From assembly GCA_936440205.1 (NCBI GenBank), contig OW387146.1, positions 20,088,458 to 20,152,457 on the forward strand: 64,000 nt of DNA, written 5' to 3'. Below are positions 47,153-59,322 of this stretch, one piece after another. The first letter of the stretch is position 1. Each line of letters starts with the position of its first letter. Source of the stretch: Lepidonotus clava (Eukaryota > Annelida > Polychaeta > Phyllodocida > Polynoidae). Under the pieces are notes generated by a model. That model had not been told where the DNA came from. It saw nothing but the letters and a program-made list of their open reading frames with translations, and searched no databases. The translations under genes were made by a program, and so were the position numbers.

Positions 47153-50100
47153 GTAAGTGGTGAGACTGATTGTAATTTATTTCAATTGAATCGTACTCTG
47201 TTACATTCAAAAGCTCTTCCGATAGTCGTAACTAGACTTAATATAATACAATACAATTAAAGAAAAACCGCATTAGCTTGTTTAAAAGTATGTTCAAACA
47301 GTATTTATGAGATGGTAACAATATAACTATATGAATTCACGCTGTCCAAATCAATTTCAACAAAAAGGTACGTAATGAACCCACCAAAGAATATGAATCA
47401 ATATTTACTTTATATATACATATAATTCACAATATCATATAAAGTCATCCCATTAATTTGTTTACTAAATTCAGCTGTATTTTCTACAATTTGTACATTT
47501 GCAACTAGTTGTTCTTTCAGTTTAAACAAATAATTGATTAAGCATAACGACACACACATATTTAGCATTCCAATTGTATTGGCTCTAGGCCCAGCCAATA
47601 TCTCTTTGAAATCAAGTCCACTCCAAAGTATGATATAGGAATACCTTAAAAAAACTCCTTTATCAAGTGGTATCTTATACTAACAGCTCCTGTGTGAATA
47701 AAGCAACACTCATTCTATGGGGCCTCCCTCATTATTCTAACCTCATTATGTTCCAGCCTCGGCAAGACACACCTTCATAGTAGGTGGGTCGGAGGCCAAG
47801 GTTGGGGTCTGGAAATACCAGTTGAACCTGAGTAATGGCAAGAGTCCCACCTTCAATATTCTAACCTCATTTTGTTCCAGCCTCGGCAAGGCAAACCTTC
47901 ATAGTAGGTGGGTCGGAGGCCAAGGTTGGGGCCTGGAAATACCAGTTGAGTCTATGTAATGGCAAGAGTCCTACCCTCATTATTCTAACCTCATTTTGTT
48001 CCAGCCTCGGCACGGCACACCTTCATAGTAGGTGGGTCGGAGGCCAAGGTTGGGGCCTGGAAGTACCAGTTGAGTCTGCGTAACAGCAACAGTCATACGT
48101 GTGGTGCCTCCCTCATCAGCTCGACCTGGGCCCTCTGTGCTGCCCACTGTGCCTATACCACACCGTGAGCAATTTACTAGTATCAATCTATTATTCTGGG
48201 CTTATATTGTTTTAATTCAAGAATCAATAATAACATAGAAAATAACAAAGAAAATAAAAGAATAATGAATAAGCTGCAGTTTTTTGAAATGTAAATTTAT
48301 GGATTTTTATAAACTTTTGCCGATTGTAGTAATAGTAAATGGAATATTACCCTATATAAATAGATATTATTTCATAATAAACATGAAGATTACCCCTGAT
48401 TATAGATTATCACACAAAGATTTGTCCAACATGTTAGATGCTGATTCTATGGGAATCTTGCTAAGTAAAAGAAACTTTCCATTGGTGGTGAAACTTAACA
48501 TTTGAAATGATATTTCAGATGCTACGTTTTAACATTATATTATGATGGACTGTAAAATGGTTACAGTCTAAAGTATTGAGATTATTTGTAAAAGTTTTAA
48601 ATCTGTCCTCACACAGAACCGCATACAGTATAGTGGCAGGGATGCATGATCAGGCAATGAGACAGGGTAACCCTAAAATACACAGGGTTTCCAGATATGT
48701 CAAGGTAACTACATTTGATCATACTTGTCATCATTTCCTAGGGTGATACAGCTTCAGCAGCTAGGGGGGTTACCAAAAGAGCAATTCAACTAAATTTCTG
48801 ATCATTTAAGCAGGTAGAATTGGTTGAAAACGACAAGAAAATGTATTCCCATCTAGGATATGATGAGAAATCTTTACCAAAAAAGTCATTTCCTTGGAAA
48901 ATATCAAAGAATGTCAGATATTGGTTGCTAGCTGTCTCTGAATCGACCAGATGTCAGTTGCTTTGCTCAGTGAGGTCCCCTTAAGTGTTTATTGCAGTCC
49001 TGGGACAGGAAAGTTGCTAACCAAAGTGTCAACTTTTTCCCTTTTGGTGACAAAATGTGTTGTTGGTCCCATAACATAGTCTAAGATTTGAAAATTGTAC
49101 TTTGATTTTGTGCAGGGATATGATAGATACATAATATATGTTTTTGCTATAATGTACTTGGTTTTGGCTCATTAGGTGTTTTATTCTAAAGCCTGTATCC
49201 CACATACCTATTTTGCTGCCGATTTTAAAAATCGGTAGTAAGAATAAAGGTCCAATACCAACATGACATTACTAGAAAGGCTTTGAAATTCTCTTTCAAA
49301 TGATATACAATATGCAGGGTATCATACCCTAGTCTTTGAGAAAATCAAGTAAACACAAAATCGGCAGCATCAAAATTGGTATGTGGAATACGGCCTTAAG
49401 ACACCAGTCAGCGATAGGCTGACTGGTGTTCATACTACTGTTTACCAGTATCTGTTGTAATACAGTTTGTCAAAACATGTTGGTAAAGGTTTGTCATTTA
49501 CATAAGCAGAATTGCATATCAACACATTTGTCTTTGGATACCTTTAAAAGAACCTCTTAAACTAGGACTCTCCAGAAGTGTTATATTTATTTCTTTATAT
49601 CCCTATAGATCTGGTCAGTTAGAAACAGTTTATTTTGATTTTTATTTGGTGACATCAAATGTTTAAGTTTTTGATTGATTTCTTGTGTCCTATATCCCTA
49701 GCACCCTAACTACAGGCCCTCAGGAGGCTACCCCAACGACATTGCACTCTTCAAGCTGAGTACAGCTGTAGACCTGAGCAACCCATATGTGGAGTTGGCT
49801 GTCATGGCTCCTGATGATGGCTTCACCTATGCTGGGTCAGAGTGCTACATCTCTGGCTGGGGACTGACACGTGGTGAGTTGTTCCTCTTTCCTCTCAGAC
49901 AACAGAGATAAAACAAAAATATTATAGCTACACAAAGATATGTAACTCAGACTATCACCTATGTGTTTATAGTGACGGAATCGATAGGGGCGCCCTCTAT
50001 GAGTGTCCATGCACACCGTTTCAACAATGATGTGTTTTTGCGTTTTTGTGAGGTCATTTGCCGCATGTTTATGTATTAAAAAAGATCGAAAAAGACGTCC

Positions 50101-51624
50101 TGTAGTTTTATTTCTATCTGGTCGCGCGGACTCTTGTAGGGGGCACTCCATCACAATGTTCATGGTGAAACGCTACGAATTGTATCTCTTAATTTGGAGG
50201 CTCGTTGGATATATAATACACACATATATATAACCAACTTTGTGCCAATTTTGGGCTCATTTATATACACATCGATAGTTTTATTATCAATGATATCAGA
50301 GACCAAAGGGGTAAAATAAGAAAAACTTTGATTAAAATTAAAATGTTGTTTATTTAGATATGAACAGTATTATATTTTCAAAATTTGGTGACTGGAATGT
50401 TGATAACATGTCAAAATTTATCATATAAAAAGTATTTTTGATGGATTTAAAGTTTTTCACCCTGTCATGTTCCGAAGCCTTCAGCTCGGTTCAGATATTT
50501 CCTTAATTTTAACTGCAGCCGCAGAGTAGCCTTGATCAAGCTGTATGTTGGGAAATATTTAGACAAGTCAGAAGGCCTAAGCAATAAATTGTCAAACTCA
50601 TGGCATAATTATGTGATGAAATTAAGCAAGCTGAAAAACTGGCACTGAGAAGCTTTTAGTCTTATTTGTATGCATTTGATATCTTTTGTGGTGGTTTGAA
50701 AATTAATGTATTCATTACTCTATATAATAGGCCTATATAGCAATCACTCATGTATTTTTCATACTTTTGCATAGGTTTTTGTCAACAAAAACAGTACAAA
50801 ATAATCATGAGGTGCTGAAAATGAAGCAGGAGAATTGGGAGAATTTAATGCCAGTGCTAAGATTTCTTTTTCTTTTGATTTACAGATGGTGGAAATATTG
50901 CCCCTAAGCTGCAGCAATCGGACATCGATGTGCTGACCAACACTGCCTGTAAAGACTACTGGGGAAGTTCAATCAACAGTGGCCATGTCTGCATCTTTGA
51001 CAAAGACTCAAGGAGGGTATCAGCCTGCAGTGTGAGTAAAATTTTGAGTTTCTGTTCATTTCATGATTTTTCTTGTCATATAATAGCCTTCAGTGTAGGT
51101 CCAATTTTATTTTTCTATCTTAGGCCCTATTAATTTTGATTTATGGGAGACATCGATTGTTAATCAAAGTTTATTTATCTTATAAGAATGTTTTCCTTGT
51201 CAATAAGTAGATATGCATCTCAATTGAATTTTTGATATTTCAAAGTAATCAATCTCATTGGAATAACCATATATCTTATATGATCATTGAATATGTTAAT
51301 TACTGAACTAGTGTGAAAAACGCCAAAATCACCACTATCTATCCTTAAAACGCTTTCTAATGATATGTAATATGTCTATAACCAGTTCTTATAACAACTG
51401 ACGACTTTGAAAATCATGCGTAAAATAAGATCTTGGAATATAGCCATTATTCTCTCATTCTGCAGGGTGACAGTGGTGGCCCCTTATCCTGCAAGAGGAA
51501 TAACAAGTTCTATGTGGTAGGCATTGCCTCCTGGGTGGCAGGTGGCTGTAACCCTACATATCCAGGGGCCTACACCAGGGTGTCTGAGTTCAGAACCTGG
51601 GTCAAGGGAATTGCTGGTGTCTGA
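47113..51624 (+). CDS. Serine protease B (chymotrypsin/elastase-like, secreted, 254 aa)
   Basis: Six exons close in frame to 254 residues plus TGA. Signal peptide MFSLLVVLCCAAV, then the short segment ASARHTF before IVGGSEA. The residue before the new N-terminus is Phe, not the R/K cut by trypsin-like activators. Triad: LCAAHC (H61), NDIALF (D109), GDSGGP (S205). Pocket residues S189, A190, C191, V216 and G226 (chymotrypsin numbering) fit chymotrypsin/elastase-like cleavage after non-charged residues, not trypsin. The family disulfides 42-58, 136-201, 168-182 and 191-220 are all present, with an extra Cys at residue 58. A probable extracellular digestive protease; the paralogue is protease A. 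AATAAA at 51659 is a plausible poly(A) signal. Confidence 0.88.
47757..47880 (+). pseudogene. Protease B partial exon 2, first extra copy
   Basis: Starts after an intact TTCCAG acceptor and encodes ASARHTFIVGGSEAKVGVWK, then diverges without any donor before the next copy begins. The repeat period is 124 bp. Splicing to this copy would read through into the next and meet a stop. Confidence 0.85.
47881..48004 (+). pseudogene. Protease B partial exon 2, second extra copy
   Basis: Same arrangement as the copy 124 bp upstream: acceptor TTTTGTTCCAG, coding start through AKVGAWKYQ, and no donor. It is closer to the complete third copy (shared TTTTGTTCCAG and GGGGCCTGG). Confidence 0.85.
48005..48164 (+). 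CDS. Protease B exon 2 (complete third copy)
   Basis: 160 nt, phase 1 to 2, with donor ACC|GTGAGC. Encodes the activation site, HTCGASLIS and LCAAHC. Confidence 0.87.
48617..48704 (+). CDS. Protease B exon 3
   Basis: 88 nt, phase 2 to 0: AYSIVAGMHDQAMRQG to SRYVK, with donor AAG|GTAACT. Confidence 0.85.
49191..49395. mobile_element. MITE, GCCTGTATCCCACAT-terminus family
   Basis: Ends GCCTGTATCCCACATACC and the complement-like GGTATGTGGAATACGGCC, then paired GCCGATTTT / AAAATCGGC. It is in protease B intron 3. Diverged relatives lie at about 45.95-46.40 kb and in the Ig receptor intron near 24.57-24.72 kb. Confidence 0.7.
49702..49873 (+). CDS. Protease B exon 4: catalytic Asp
   Basis: 172 nt, phase 0 to 1: HPNYRPSGGYPNDIALFKL to CYISGWGLTR, with donor G|GTGAGT. 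Confidence 0.88.
50886..51031 (+). CDS. Protease B exon 5: pocket walls
   Basis: 146 nt, phase 1 to 0: LQQSDIDVLTNTACKDYWG, SSINSGHVCIFD and RRVSACS (S189, C191). Donor is AGT|GTGAGT. Confidence 0.87.
51466..51624 (+). CDS. Protease B exon 6: catalytic Ser and stop
   Basis: 159 nt: GDSGGPLSC, GIASWVAGGCNPTYPGAYTR (W215, V216, C220, G226), WVKGIAGV, TGA. Confidence 0.88.
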   Translation, partial: GDSGGPLSCKRNNKFYVVGIASWVAGGCNPTYPGAYTRVSEFRTWVKGIAGV

Positions 51625-51658
51625 GGACAAAGAGATAACAGAATGTGAATTATGTAGA

Positions 51659-51664
51659 AATAAA
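51659..51664 (+). terminator. Poly(A) signal of protease B
   Basis: AATAAA 35 bases after the stop codon of protease B. Confidence 0.55.
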
Positions 51665-53059
51665 AGAATGAAACAAAGAGGGGTCTTTCTTATTATTACT
51701 GTGACTATAGACTTTGTCCAGATAGATGATCATGACGTTACAACTGTCATAAAAGGTTGGCCGCCATTTTGGTGATCAATTCATAACCATTATTATTTTG
51801 AAGTCTGAAGCATTTAGAATATAGCTTTATCCTATAACTATTAGAAATCACCTCACATGGTAGGCACCAAAAATTAAAGTGATCATATGACCATGACTGC
51901 CCAAGGTCTATAGAGAAAAATGGAAATAGCTTTTAAATTTGAAAATAGTTACAATTTAATCAAATGTAGTTAAAGATAAACAGAAACAAATCTGATTATA
52001 AGATGTGGAAATAAGTGTCAATAGAAATTAACAGATTTTACTATATCTGTTAGAGGAAATTGACTAGTATACAGGAAACCACTACATTAAAACAAAATAT
52101 TAGTATTCAGTATCAATATCTCGTATCTTAATCAACACTTTATTTATAGTACTTGACCCCGGAACTCGACATCTGTTTCTTAACAATGTTAACAATCAAC
52201 GAGTCATGTTGATGCACGATTGACAGTGAGCGTATCAACAGTTACACGAGATGAATAATGTATGTGGTTGTATCATGTTATACATGACGTGCACTATATG
52301 TAGTTTATGATATCCCATGATATACACTACTTGCACTATACATATAATTTATGATATCACATGATATCCACATAGGTATGTGGTGTTTGTCATATCTTAT
52401 GATGAGGGACGGTGAGGTTCTCTGGACCAAGGAATGGCAGATAAGGATTTTTAAATTGAGGGGCCCCTCCATTTAAAACTCCTTATCTGACAGAATATGT
52501 GAGCTCGATACGGAGTGAATGTACGCAACATGACATAGAGAAGCTGCAATAACTCCAAAACAACGCCTTGAGGTGGTGCTACAACACTTAAAATCCTAGA
52601 CCTTAGTACCTGTTTTAGTTACTTTATTTCTCAACTGGATACAAGTTAGCAGAAGCTGCCAGTTTGCATTGTATATACCAGTGTACAGTTTCTTGTATTA
52701 CTTCAGTTCATAAGACACGAGCTGGTGGCCAAAGCACAATAGGTAAGCATAATACAGTTATTCACAAACGATTAACATACAATTCTAGTACCAATTATGC
52801 AATATTACTAAATTGAATTCACATCTAAACATAATGCATAATTTTTCTTTTTTTTTCTTTTTCAAAATCCGATTCCTGTGAATTACAAGTTTTTCTATCA
52901 GATTAAACAATCATATTTATATTATTATCAAGTCACTAATACATTGAAGTAACGGCAGTTGTATTTGATACATAATCAATATAATGTGATATATATATAG
53001 TAACATTACAATCAATTAAATACAGTTAGCTTTGAGGTAATGCAATACCCAATCTTTAA

Positions 53060-53820
53060 GTTCCATCAAAATTCCATGGATTTTACCACATTTTTAAAAT
53101 ATACAATATCAATATATGTAATAGATTGCGTACTAGTATGCAAACTATTCCAAAGTGTTAAGCCCCTAACATATGGGCTATTCTGTATTTTTGTATATCT
53201 AGTGAAAATAGCTTTCATTTTCACCTTGGGTGTACTTAAATATCTATCATGTTTAGGCTTTACAATATTTACAGCCCCTTTACTTTGGGAATACATAATT
53301 TTCAACACATTTCTTTTACGGCGTGTTTGCAGATCCTCCAACCTATAAACACTGTACAAATCCATTATCAAGCATTGGTTATCTTTATTTTTACTATATT
53401 CAATCAGTCATATGGCCCTATCATGCAATTTTCTAATCTTATTAATCTTATCTTTAATGCCCAAATCAATTAAAAATTCCCCATAATCAAAGTGGGCCAT
53501 AATCATGGTTTAATAGATTTGTAATGCTACCCTTTCAGTTATGAATTTTCTAATTTGTTCAAAGATTCTCAATTTGCCTCGGACTTTTTTCAGAACATGG
53601 TCAATTTGCTGGTTCATACTCAAATGATCGTCAATGTATACTCCCAGATACTGATATACATTTACCTGTTTCAATACCTTATTTCCAATAAAAATAACAC
53701 TACCTATATTGTTTTGGTTTTTCATATAACTAACAACCATAAACTTAGTCTTATCCTAATTTATAGTCAATATGTTTTTCTCACACCAGTGTACCAAAAT
53801 ATTAAGCTTATATTGAGTAT
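53060..53820 (-). mobile_element. Decayed LINE: C-terminal reverse-transcriptase region
   Basis: The minus strand shows the typical non-LTR retrotransposon order after the RT core: a W..KN.LTIN..KTKFM segment, YLGVYIDDHLSMNQQIDHVL, LRIFEQIRKFI, HFDYGEFLID, IRKLHDRAIR-like, then LEDLQTRRKRNVLKIM and LTLWNSLHTST. At least three in-frame stops interrupt it (one after LTIN, one after LQIY, one in the HDRAI block). The clade (CR1/Jockey/RTE-like) is not resolved. Confidence 0.75.
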
Positions 53821-56754
53821 CAAAATTACTTGATTACAAGTTATACATATTAATTAAGACACAAGAATCCCTAATCAATATAATAAATAAGAGACAGACT
53901 AAACTACAAGTTATCTATCAGGGATCAATAATTATGTATTTTTTCAATTAAATTTAGATCATGTGGTGATCTTTAAACGTTCATGTCAAGCCTCTAACTG
54001 CCTACCCTGGGCCCCTCTTTAGACCTCCGCACTCAACTGAAGTTAAGCATATACTACAATGAGATTGAGGTTCGGGACATGGAGGATTCTGTAACCTTAA
54101 TACAGTCAAAGTATCGTACTTCCAGTCCACTATACAGTGTGACAGTAGTAATAGTGGTAGACATCTTTTCAAAGGGGGAAAAAGCACAAACAACTTTCAT
54201 GAAATTTCGTGAGCCTGAAAAATTGTGAAAAGGACTTATAAAAAATATGTATTTTCAGACTGTTTACTTTTTTTTCACATGTCTTGGAAAATGCTTGAAA
54301 CAATTTGAGAGTTAAAAATTGAAAAAATTGAATAAAGAAAAATGTGAAATTTGGAATCCCATGATACAAAATGTTGTGATCATGGATTACATACTTTTGC
54401 GAAATTGTGTGGTTTTTCATTTCAATTTATTTTCAAAATTTTACACTCACAAATATTTTCAATCATTTAAGAATATAAATAAAATAGTGTTCTATGTGAA
54501 AACATACATATTGTGAATGTCTTTTTCGTTAAATTACATGTCCAACAAATTTAATGAAAGTTTTTTGGACAATACTTTCGTATCGTAATACCAGCTACAC
54601 AAAATTTCATGAAACTTTTCTGGATGGCAGCCCAGGGGGGGGGAGGGGGTGGCAGTGTTTTCATTTTTTTCTTTTCGTGGCCACAATGAAAAATCCTGCA
54701 TAGAAAACATCCACGAAATTTCATAGACATGAAAGTTCTTTGAAAAATCATACTAAAATCATTCAGAATGTACATATATATTCACCTAAATTACTTTTTG
54801 ATGTGTGTCTGAAGGAAATTAGGACCATTTGGAATTTGCAAAATTTGAAAATAATTGAAAGAAAAATCCATGAAAATTCTTGGAGGCTTAAATTCCATGA
54901 TAACAAATAGACCCATTGTCAATATTAAACTTTTCGTGCTACATGATTTTTCATGAATATTTTTTGGTTGGCCGGCCTGCCCCAAAGCAATCGACCATCT
55001 AAGTTGACATCTGACGATCCCAGAGCAAAATTAAGAATTGGTCTTAAAGGCTAGTTCACCATACATTGGAGCTTCATAGCTAGACTTGAATGACCAGTTG
55101 TAAGCAGATTAGGGACGTTATGTGATTCTTACAATGTTGCAGCATTTTGTACCATAACAAGAAATGACCATCTTCATCATTTTCCATGATAATCGCCTAA
55201 AATGCATTTTTTAAGGCTTTTTTAAATAGATAACATTATCTGAGTTAGTGTAAAACTTAAATACATTCTATTGACCACTAAAATTAATGCATTCCACGCA
55301 ATCAAATAATACAAATTGCACTAAATTGTAACGAAATATATACTCAATCAGCAACATTGAATGCCTCTGTTTTGATTTGTTTATATCACATCATACGAAT
55401 GCTGAATTCTTATTGGACAAAAGCATGTTGAAAAGAAACACTGCTTACAAATTAACCTTCTGGTAAAATCTTTTCAAATGATTAAATATCATTCAATTAA
55501 TATTCCTCTTCATTCGCACATAATTATCTAGATTCAGTAAAGAACATTACACAAGCTATCCCATTTAGAATAAAACCTGTATTTACATCATATTATAAAA
55601 GTTTACAAAGTTGCTATATCATGATACACTTGCATGGCAAGATTAAGCAACAATGCAGAATATAACAACTTGTCAGTTTTAGGTTTGTTAAGTACTAGGT
55701 GATAGATCCGTGATAGTATGGTTATTTTATTTTGAATCCCATCGGTATTTTCCAATTCTACTAGGTTTCATGCCCAAATGGCTAAATTTGGGATTCCTCG
55801 TGGCAACAAATTAAAATGATTCATTGAAAACAAGGGTTCTTGGCACAATCACCCAATAAATATGAGAAAATATTATTGCTATGTTGAACTGCTCACATTA
55901 GATTAACCATGTTTGACTCCATTCATCTTCCTCATATAAGCTGAGCAAACCCATTTTTCTCAGTAACAGTATGACAATAGTTGTTGCCAATATGTTGTCG
56001 TCTCATTACAGTTTTTGTTGTTGCCATGTGAGAAACCTGCTATGTATAATGCTGTTAAACCTGGCGACAAACAGGATGTATCACCAGACACCATGGTGCC
56101 TGTCTATTGGAAGATAACCCTTATTCTTAGACAGTCATCACCAGTACTTTCATTGCCAAGAATATCTCAATGAGGCAATAACATCTTTAAAGAGAGGAGC
56201 CAGTGAAATTTTGATTCTTGTCATTTGACACTTTATACATTAGACTAAATGCTCATTTAGAAGTATGCAAAGTTTCAATGCAAATAATTTATTCTTTCAT
56301 ATGAAAAATTGGCTTTAACTTTAATAAATCTCTTATTCCTGTGATCCACAGGAAAAGACACATCTGTGTGTGACGTCACACAAAATGACAGTTATATTCA
56401 AATTTCAAATTTCTAAATTCCATAAAAACAATATATTTTCACAATTTCTTTTATAAATCATTAAATTTGGTGATTTTAATCTCTTTTAGACTTATAAAGT
56501 ACATTTAATAAATTTCTTTTTGCATTTTTTACAGTTTTATAATTTTTGAACTGTTCTGTTTGTGACATCACACACAGATAATGCTCTGTGCAAGGTGCAC
56601 CAGGATGCACAGAGGGAGACTAATTATCATTCAGAAAAGTTTGAATAAAATTAAAACCGTTAGAGATAGATGTATGAAAATTGGTATGGTGACTACTCAG
56701 ATGGTCACAGTCATGGCACTATGCTAATTCAAAGACACTGGCCCCTCCCTTTAA

Positions 56755-57025
56755 GGCTATATTCAACCTTGCAGCAGGGTGCATTTGCAGCCGCTATTTA
56801 AGGGTGCCGCAAGCAGTTTGTGGTTCTGATACTAACATGTTGGTATCTGGTGCCGCAAGCAAACTGTATAAATAGCATGAACCGCAAAAAACTACCGCCA
56901 AAAACAACCGCAAAGACCTATATTCCACCTTGCGGCACCATGCCGCAAACTCGTTTAAGGCTGCTGCAAACGAGTTTGCAGCTGTTTGCTAGCATCTGGT
57001 GCCCGCAAGCAAGTGGAATATAGCC
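56755..57025. mobile_element. MITE, GGCCATATTCCAC family, copy 5 (diverged)
   Basis: Ends GGCTATATTCAACCTTGC and the complement AAGTGGAATATAGCC, flanked by TTTAA/TTTA. Internal GCCGCAAGCA and GTTTGCAGC motifs. Confidence 0.6.
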
Positions 57026-57143
57026 TTTACAGCCCTAACACAAGCAGCTTTGCGGTAGTTTGCTTGTGTCATTTAAGGAGTGTTCTTCTCGCTCTGACAA
57101 ACAAAGTTTGAGAGACATTCCTTTCAAACAGTCATAAATACAT

Positions 57144-57303
57144 ATAACCAACTGAGAAGGGAGTACGAGGGCAGTTATCACCCCGAGCTGGGACCCAAAT
57201 ATCAGCCTGAGGCCAGGGCGCGAAGGGCTGGCCGAGGGATAATATCGGGGTCCAGGCGCTAACTGGTGATAAATGTCTAAGTATTCCCTTCGAGGTTGGT
57301 TAT
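57144..57303. mobile_element. Short hairpin element
   Basis: About 160 bp with long imperfect arms: ATAACCAACTGAGAAGGGAG and GGCAGTTATCACC against TTCGAGGTTGGTTAT and GGTGATAAATG on the right. GGGACCCAAATATCAG pairs with GATAATATCGGGGTCC. Confidence 0.6.
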
Positions 57304-57505
57304 GGATTTATTATACCTTTTCTGTTAGATCTGATCTCCCAAGGAAGGATGCACAGCAATCAGTGATGGTGGGGCTGTGATGCTGCACATTCTTTTAATG
57401 TTTTTTCACATAACTCTTTTGATATCCATCAAATCCACAAACAGTAAGCAAGTAAAATGTAGCTAGGAATGTTGTGCAGATAATGCATATGTTAGTTTTT
57501 TTTTT

Positions 57506-57868
57506 AATTCTCTCTACCACGGATAGCTGATTTACCAGTATTTTAGGCACCTGCAGGTTAATTTTGACTGATTTTGTAGACAAAAACTCAGGAAAAACTA
57601 TAGAAAATTAACAAATATTTGCTTTATTTCTATGCGAAATGAATGAATTTTGAAACCAACTTAGGCTATATTAGATATTTATAGGTATGTAATGGAAAAA
57701 TAGTGAATGATAGTTTTACATTATTTTAAACCAAAGTTATGCCATAATTTCTGAAAATATATATACTTAAGCCTTGTAACTTGTCTACATATTTCCCAGA
57801 ATGCACCTTGATCTAGGCTAGTCTGCAGGTACACCTCAACAATTAAGCTATCCGTGGTAGGGAGAATT
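57506..57868. mobile_element. MITE, CTACCACGGATAGC family, copy 3
   Basis: 363 bp with ends CTCTACCACGGATAGCTGA and GCTATCCGTGGTAGGGAG. It is the best-preserved copy of the family in the window. Confidence 0.75.
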
Positions 57869-57916
57869 TATTAATGATTTCATTTTTTTATGAATTTGAG
57901 AAAAATAAAAAGTTTC

Positions 57917-57940
57917 TGTATCGCCCTGCAGGGCGATACA
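57917..57940. repeat. Perfect 24-bp palindrome
   Basis: Two 12-base arms, TGTATCGCCCTG and CAGGGCGATACA, abut without a loop. Degraded repeats of the arm (TTATCACCCAGG, TTGTATCACCC) follow within 90 bp. Confidence 0.7.
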
Positions 57941-58314
57941 AGGCTGGTTATCACCCAGGTTTGTATCCCCATGTGTAAAACTCTTAACTACTAACCTTGT
58001 ATCACCCTAAGGTATAATAAAAACCACATTAAAACCTAAATGGGATTTCTTTTCTTAGAGAAAGAGGTCTTCCCAAATTTATCCAATGTCCTTCACATAT
58101 CAACAAGAAGTAATATTAAATAAAAAAGGAGACCTTGCCCTAAAAGTCCAACACAGAATGGTACATTTCAATATATGATGACCATTATTGAAAATCATCG
58201 AAACTAAGCTCAAATTTGATACATCATGATTATGGGATGTATGAAATCTAAACTGTGCAGCAAGGTAAAATACTAAGTCCCTTTGTTTAAGCTAAGGCTT
58301 TGTTTCACTCGACA

Positions 58315-59322
58315 TTAATATTTACTGCAGGAAAACCAGCTTCTTAGGTACTTTTTCAGAGCCTGTCTGATTTGGTTACTTGTTGCTAAGTAAGCCATGA
58401 CATGAAGTCCCCCTGCTGATATTAATACGTTACTTAAGAAAGTTACAATCTGTTTTTCTATGCTGACTTCAATGTACAGAAGCTCAAGTAAAGAAAATAC
58501 AAACCATATGAAAATAGAAGGACTCCAACAGACAATAGATGAAATAAGAACTATAGTCAGTATTTTAGTAAGCCTGTGAAGTGGGGTATTGCTTGAATTT
58601 TGGCTTTGATCATTTGGAGTGTTGTTACCTTGTAAGTGTGATACAGTGTTATTAACATTTTGTAGTTCTGGAAACACTGCCCTCATTGCTCTTAGTGTCT
58701 TAATTTGAATGGTACAGATAGCAAATACCATCAAAATTAGAAGACCTGTATAAATTACCATAAATACAGGGTTTAATCTTCCATTTGTCATATAGCAGGC
58801 AGATAGATCACCGGCTGCTTTCATGAATGCATAAGCTACCAGAGCAAGGCATACGGAAATCAAGAAAAAGACAAGAACAGCAGTTGTACACACAGTCATG
58901 GAAATATACTTATGATGGTTGTGTGGCTTCTTTATCACAACAAGTGTTTCAAGAGACAGCAGTAATAATGCACTAAAGATATTGCACCCTGACAGAACTG
59001 AACCAAGTAAAAGCAGAAAACAGGGCACATTAAGTAATCCAATTATGATCAAAGCACTTACAAAACAGTGTGTAGCTGACTCATAGCATATTAGCAGCCT
59101 AGTTGTTTTTCTAAGTTTTGAATTGGGTAAATCATAAATCACACGGATTATAAGAAAGTTTCCAAAAAGATTTAAGACAGCGATGAAAGCTATTACAATT
59201 AACTGAATAATGCCTCGTGAGTTATTCTTGGTTATAGTCTCCAAGGTGCTCCCCAAGTATGTACTGGTAAAGTCTTGAGCTGTTGTAACCTCTGGAGGGT
59301 GACTGGACATTTTGAAAAGCAT
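58315..59322 (-). CDS. Intronless rhodopsin-like GPCR, divergent motifs (335 aa)
   Basis: A single uninterrupted 335-codon frame with seven hydrophobic segments. The N-terminus has an NNS sequon. TM1 carries LNLFGNFLIIRVIY (GN motif). The end of TM3 reads SLETLVVIKKP, where ERY-type sequences are usual. TM6 carries CWSP, matching the CWxP switch of class A receptors. TM7 reads LHVMAYLATSNQIRQAL, with NPxxY replaced by HVMAY, followed by an amphipathic helix-8-like segment and a C-terminal cysteine (SWFSCSKY). The first Met (59322) is four residues before a second Met; either could be used. A membrane receptor, ligand unknown. Intronless singleton receptors of this kind are common in lineage-specific invertebrate expansions. 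Confidence 0.85.
   Translation of the reverse strand: MLFKMSSHPPEVTTAQDFTSTYLGSTLETITKNNSRGIIQLIVIAFIAVLNLFGNFLIIRVIYDLPNSKLRKTTRLLICYESATHCFVSALIIIGLLNVPCFLLLLGSVLSGCNIFSALLLLSLETLVVIKKPHNHHKYISMTVCTTAVLVFFLISVCLALVAYAFMKAAGDLSACYMTNGRLNPVFMVIYTGLLILMVFAICTIQIKTLRAMRAVFPELQNVNNTVSHLQGNNTPNDQSQNSSNTPLHRLTKILTIVLISSIVCWSPSIFIWFVFSLLELLYIEVSIEKQIVTFLSNVLISAGGLHVMAYLATSNQIRQALKKYLRSWFSCSKY

Larger units (their letters stand above)
51665..58314. other. Intergenic stretch between protease B and the GPCR
   Basis: Holds LINE remains (53.06-53.82 kb), an AT-rich area with many CATGAAATTTCGTG-like repeats in both orientations (about 54.16-55.0 kb), MITEs at 56.76-57.03, 57.14-57.30 and 57.51-57.87 kb, and the palindrome at 57.92 kb. 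No gene was found in the rest. Confidence 0.5.

Noticed and set aside
53040-53348. Plus-strand 102-codon hydrophobic ORF
   Set aside because: It is the antisense of the LINE C-terminal region, where the minus strand gives the recognisable LGVYIDDHLSM and LWNSLHTST motifs.
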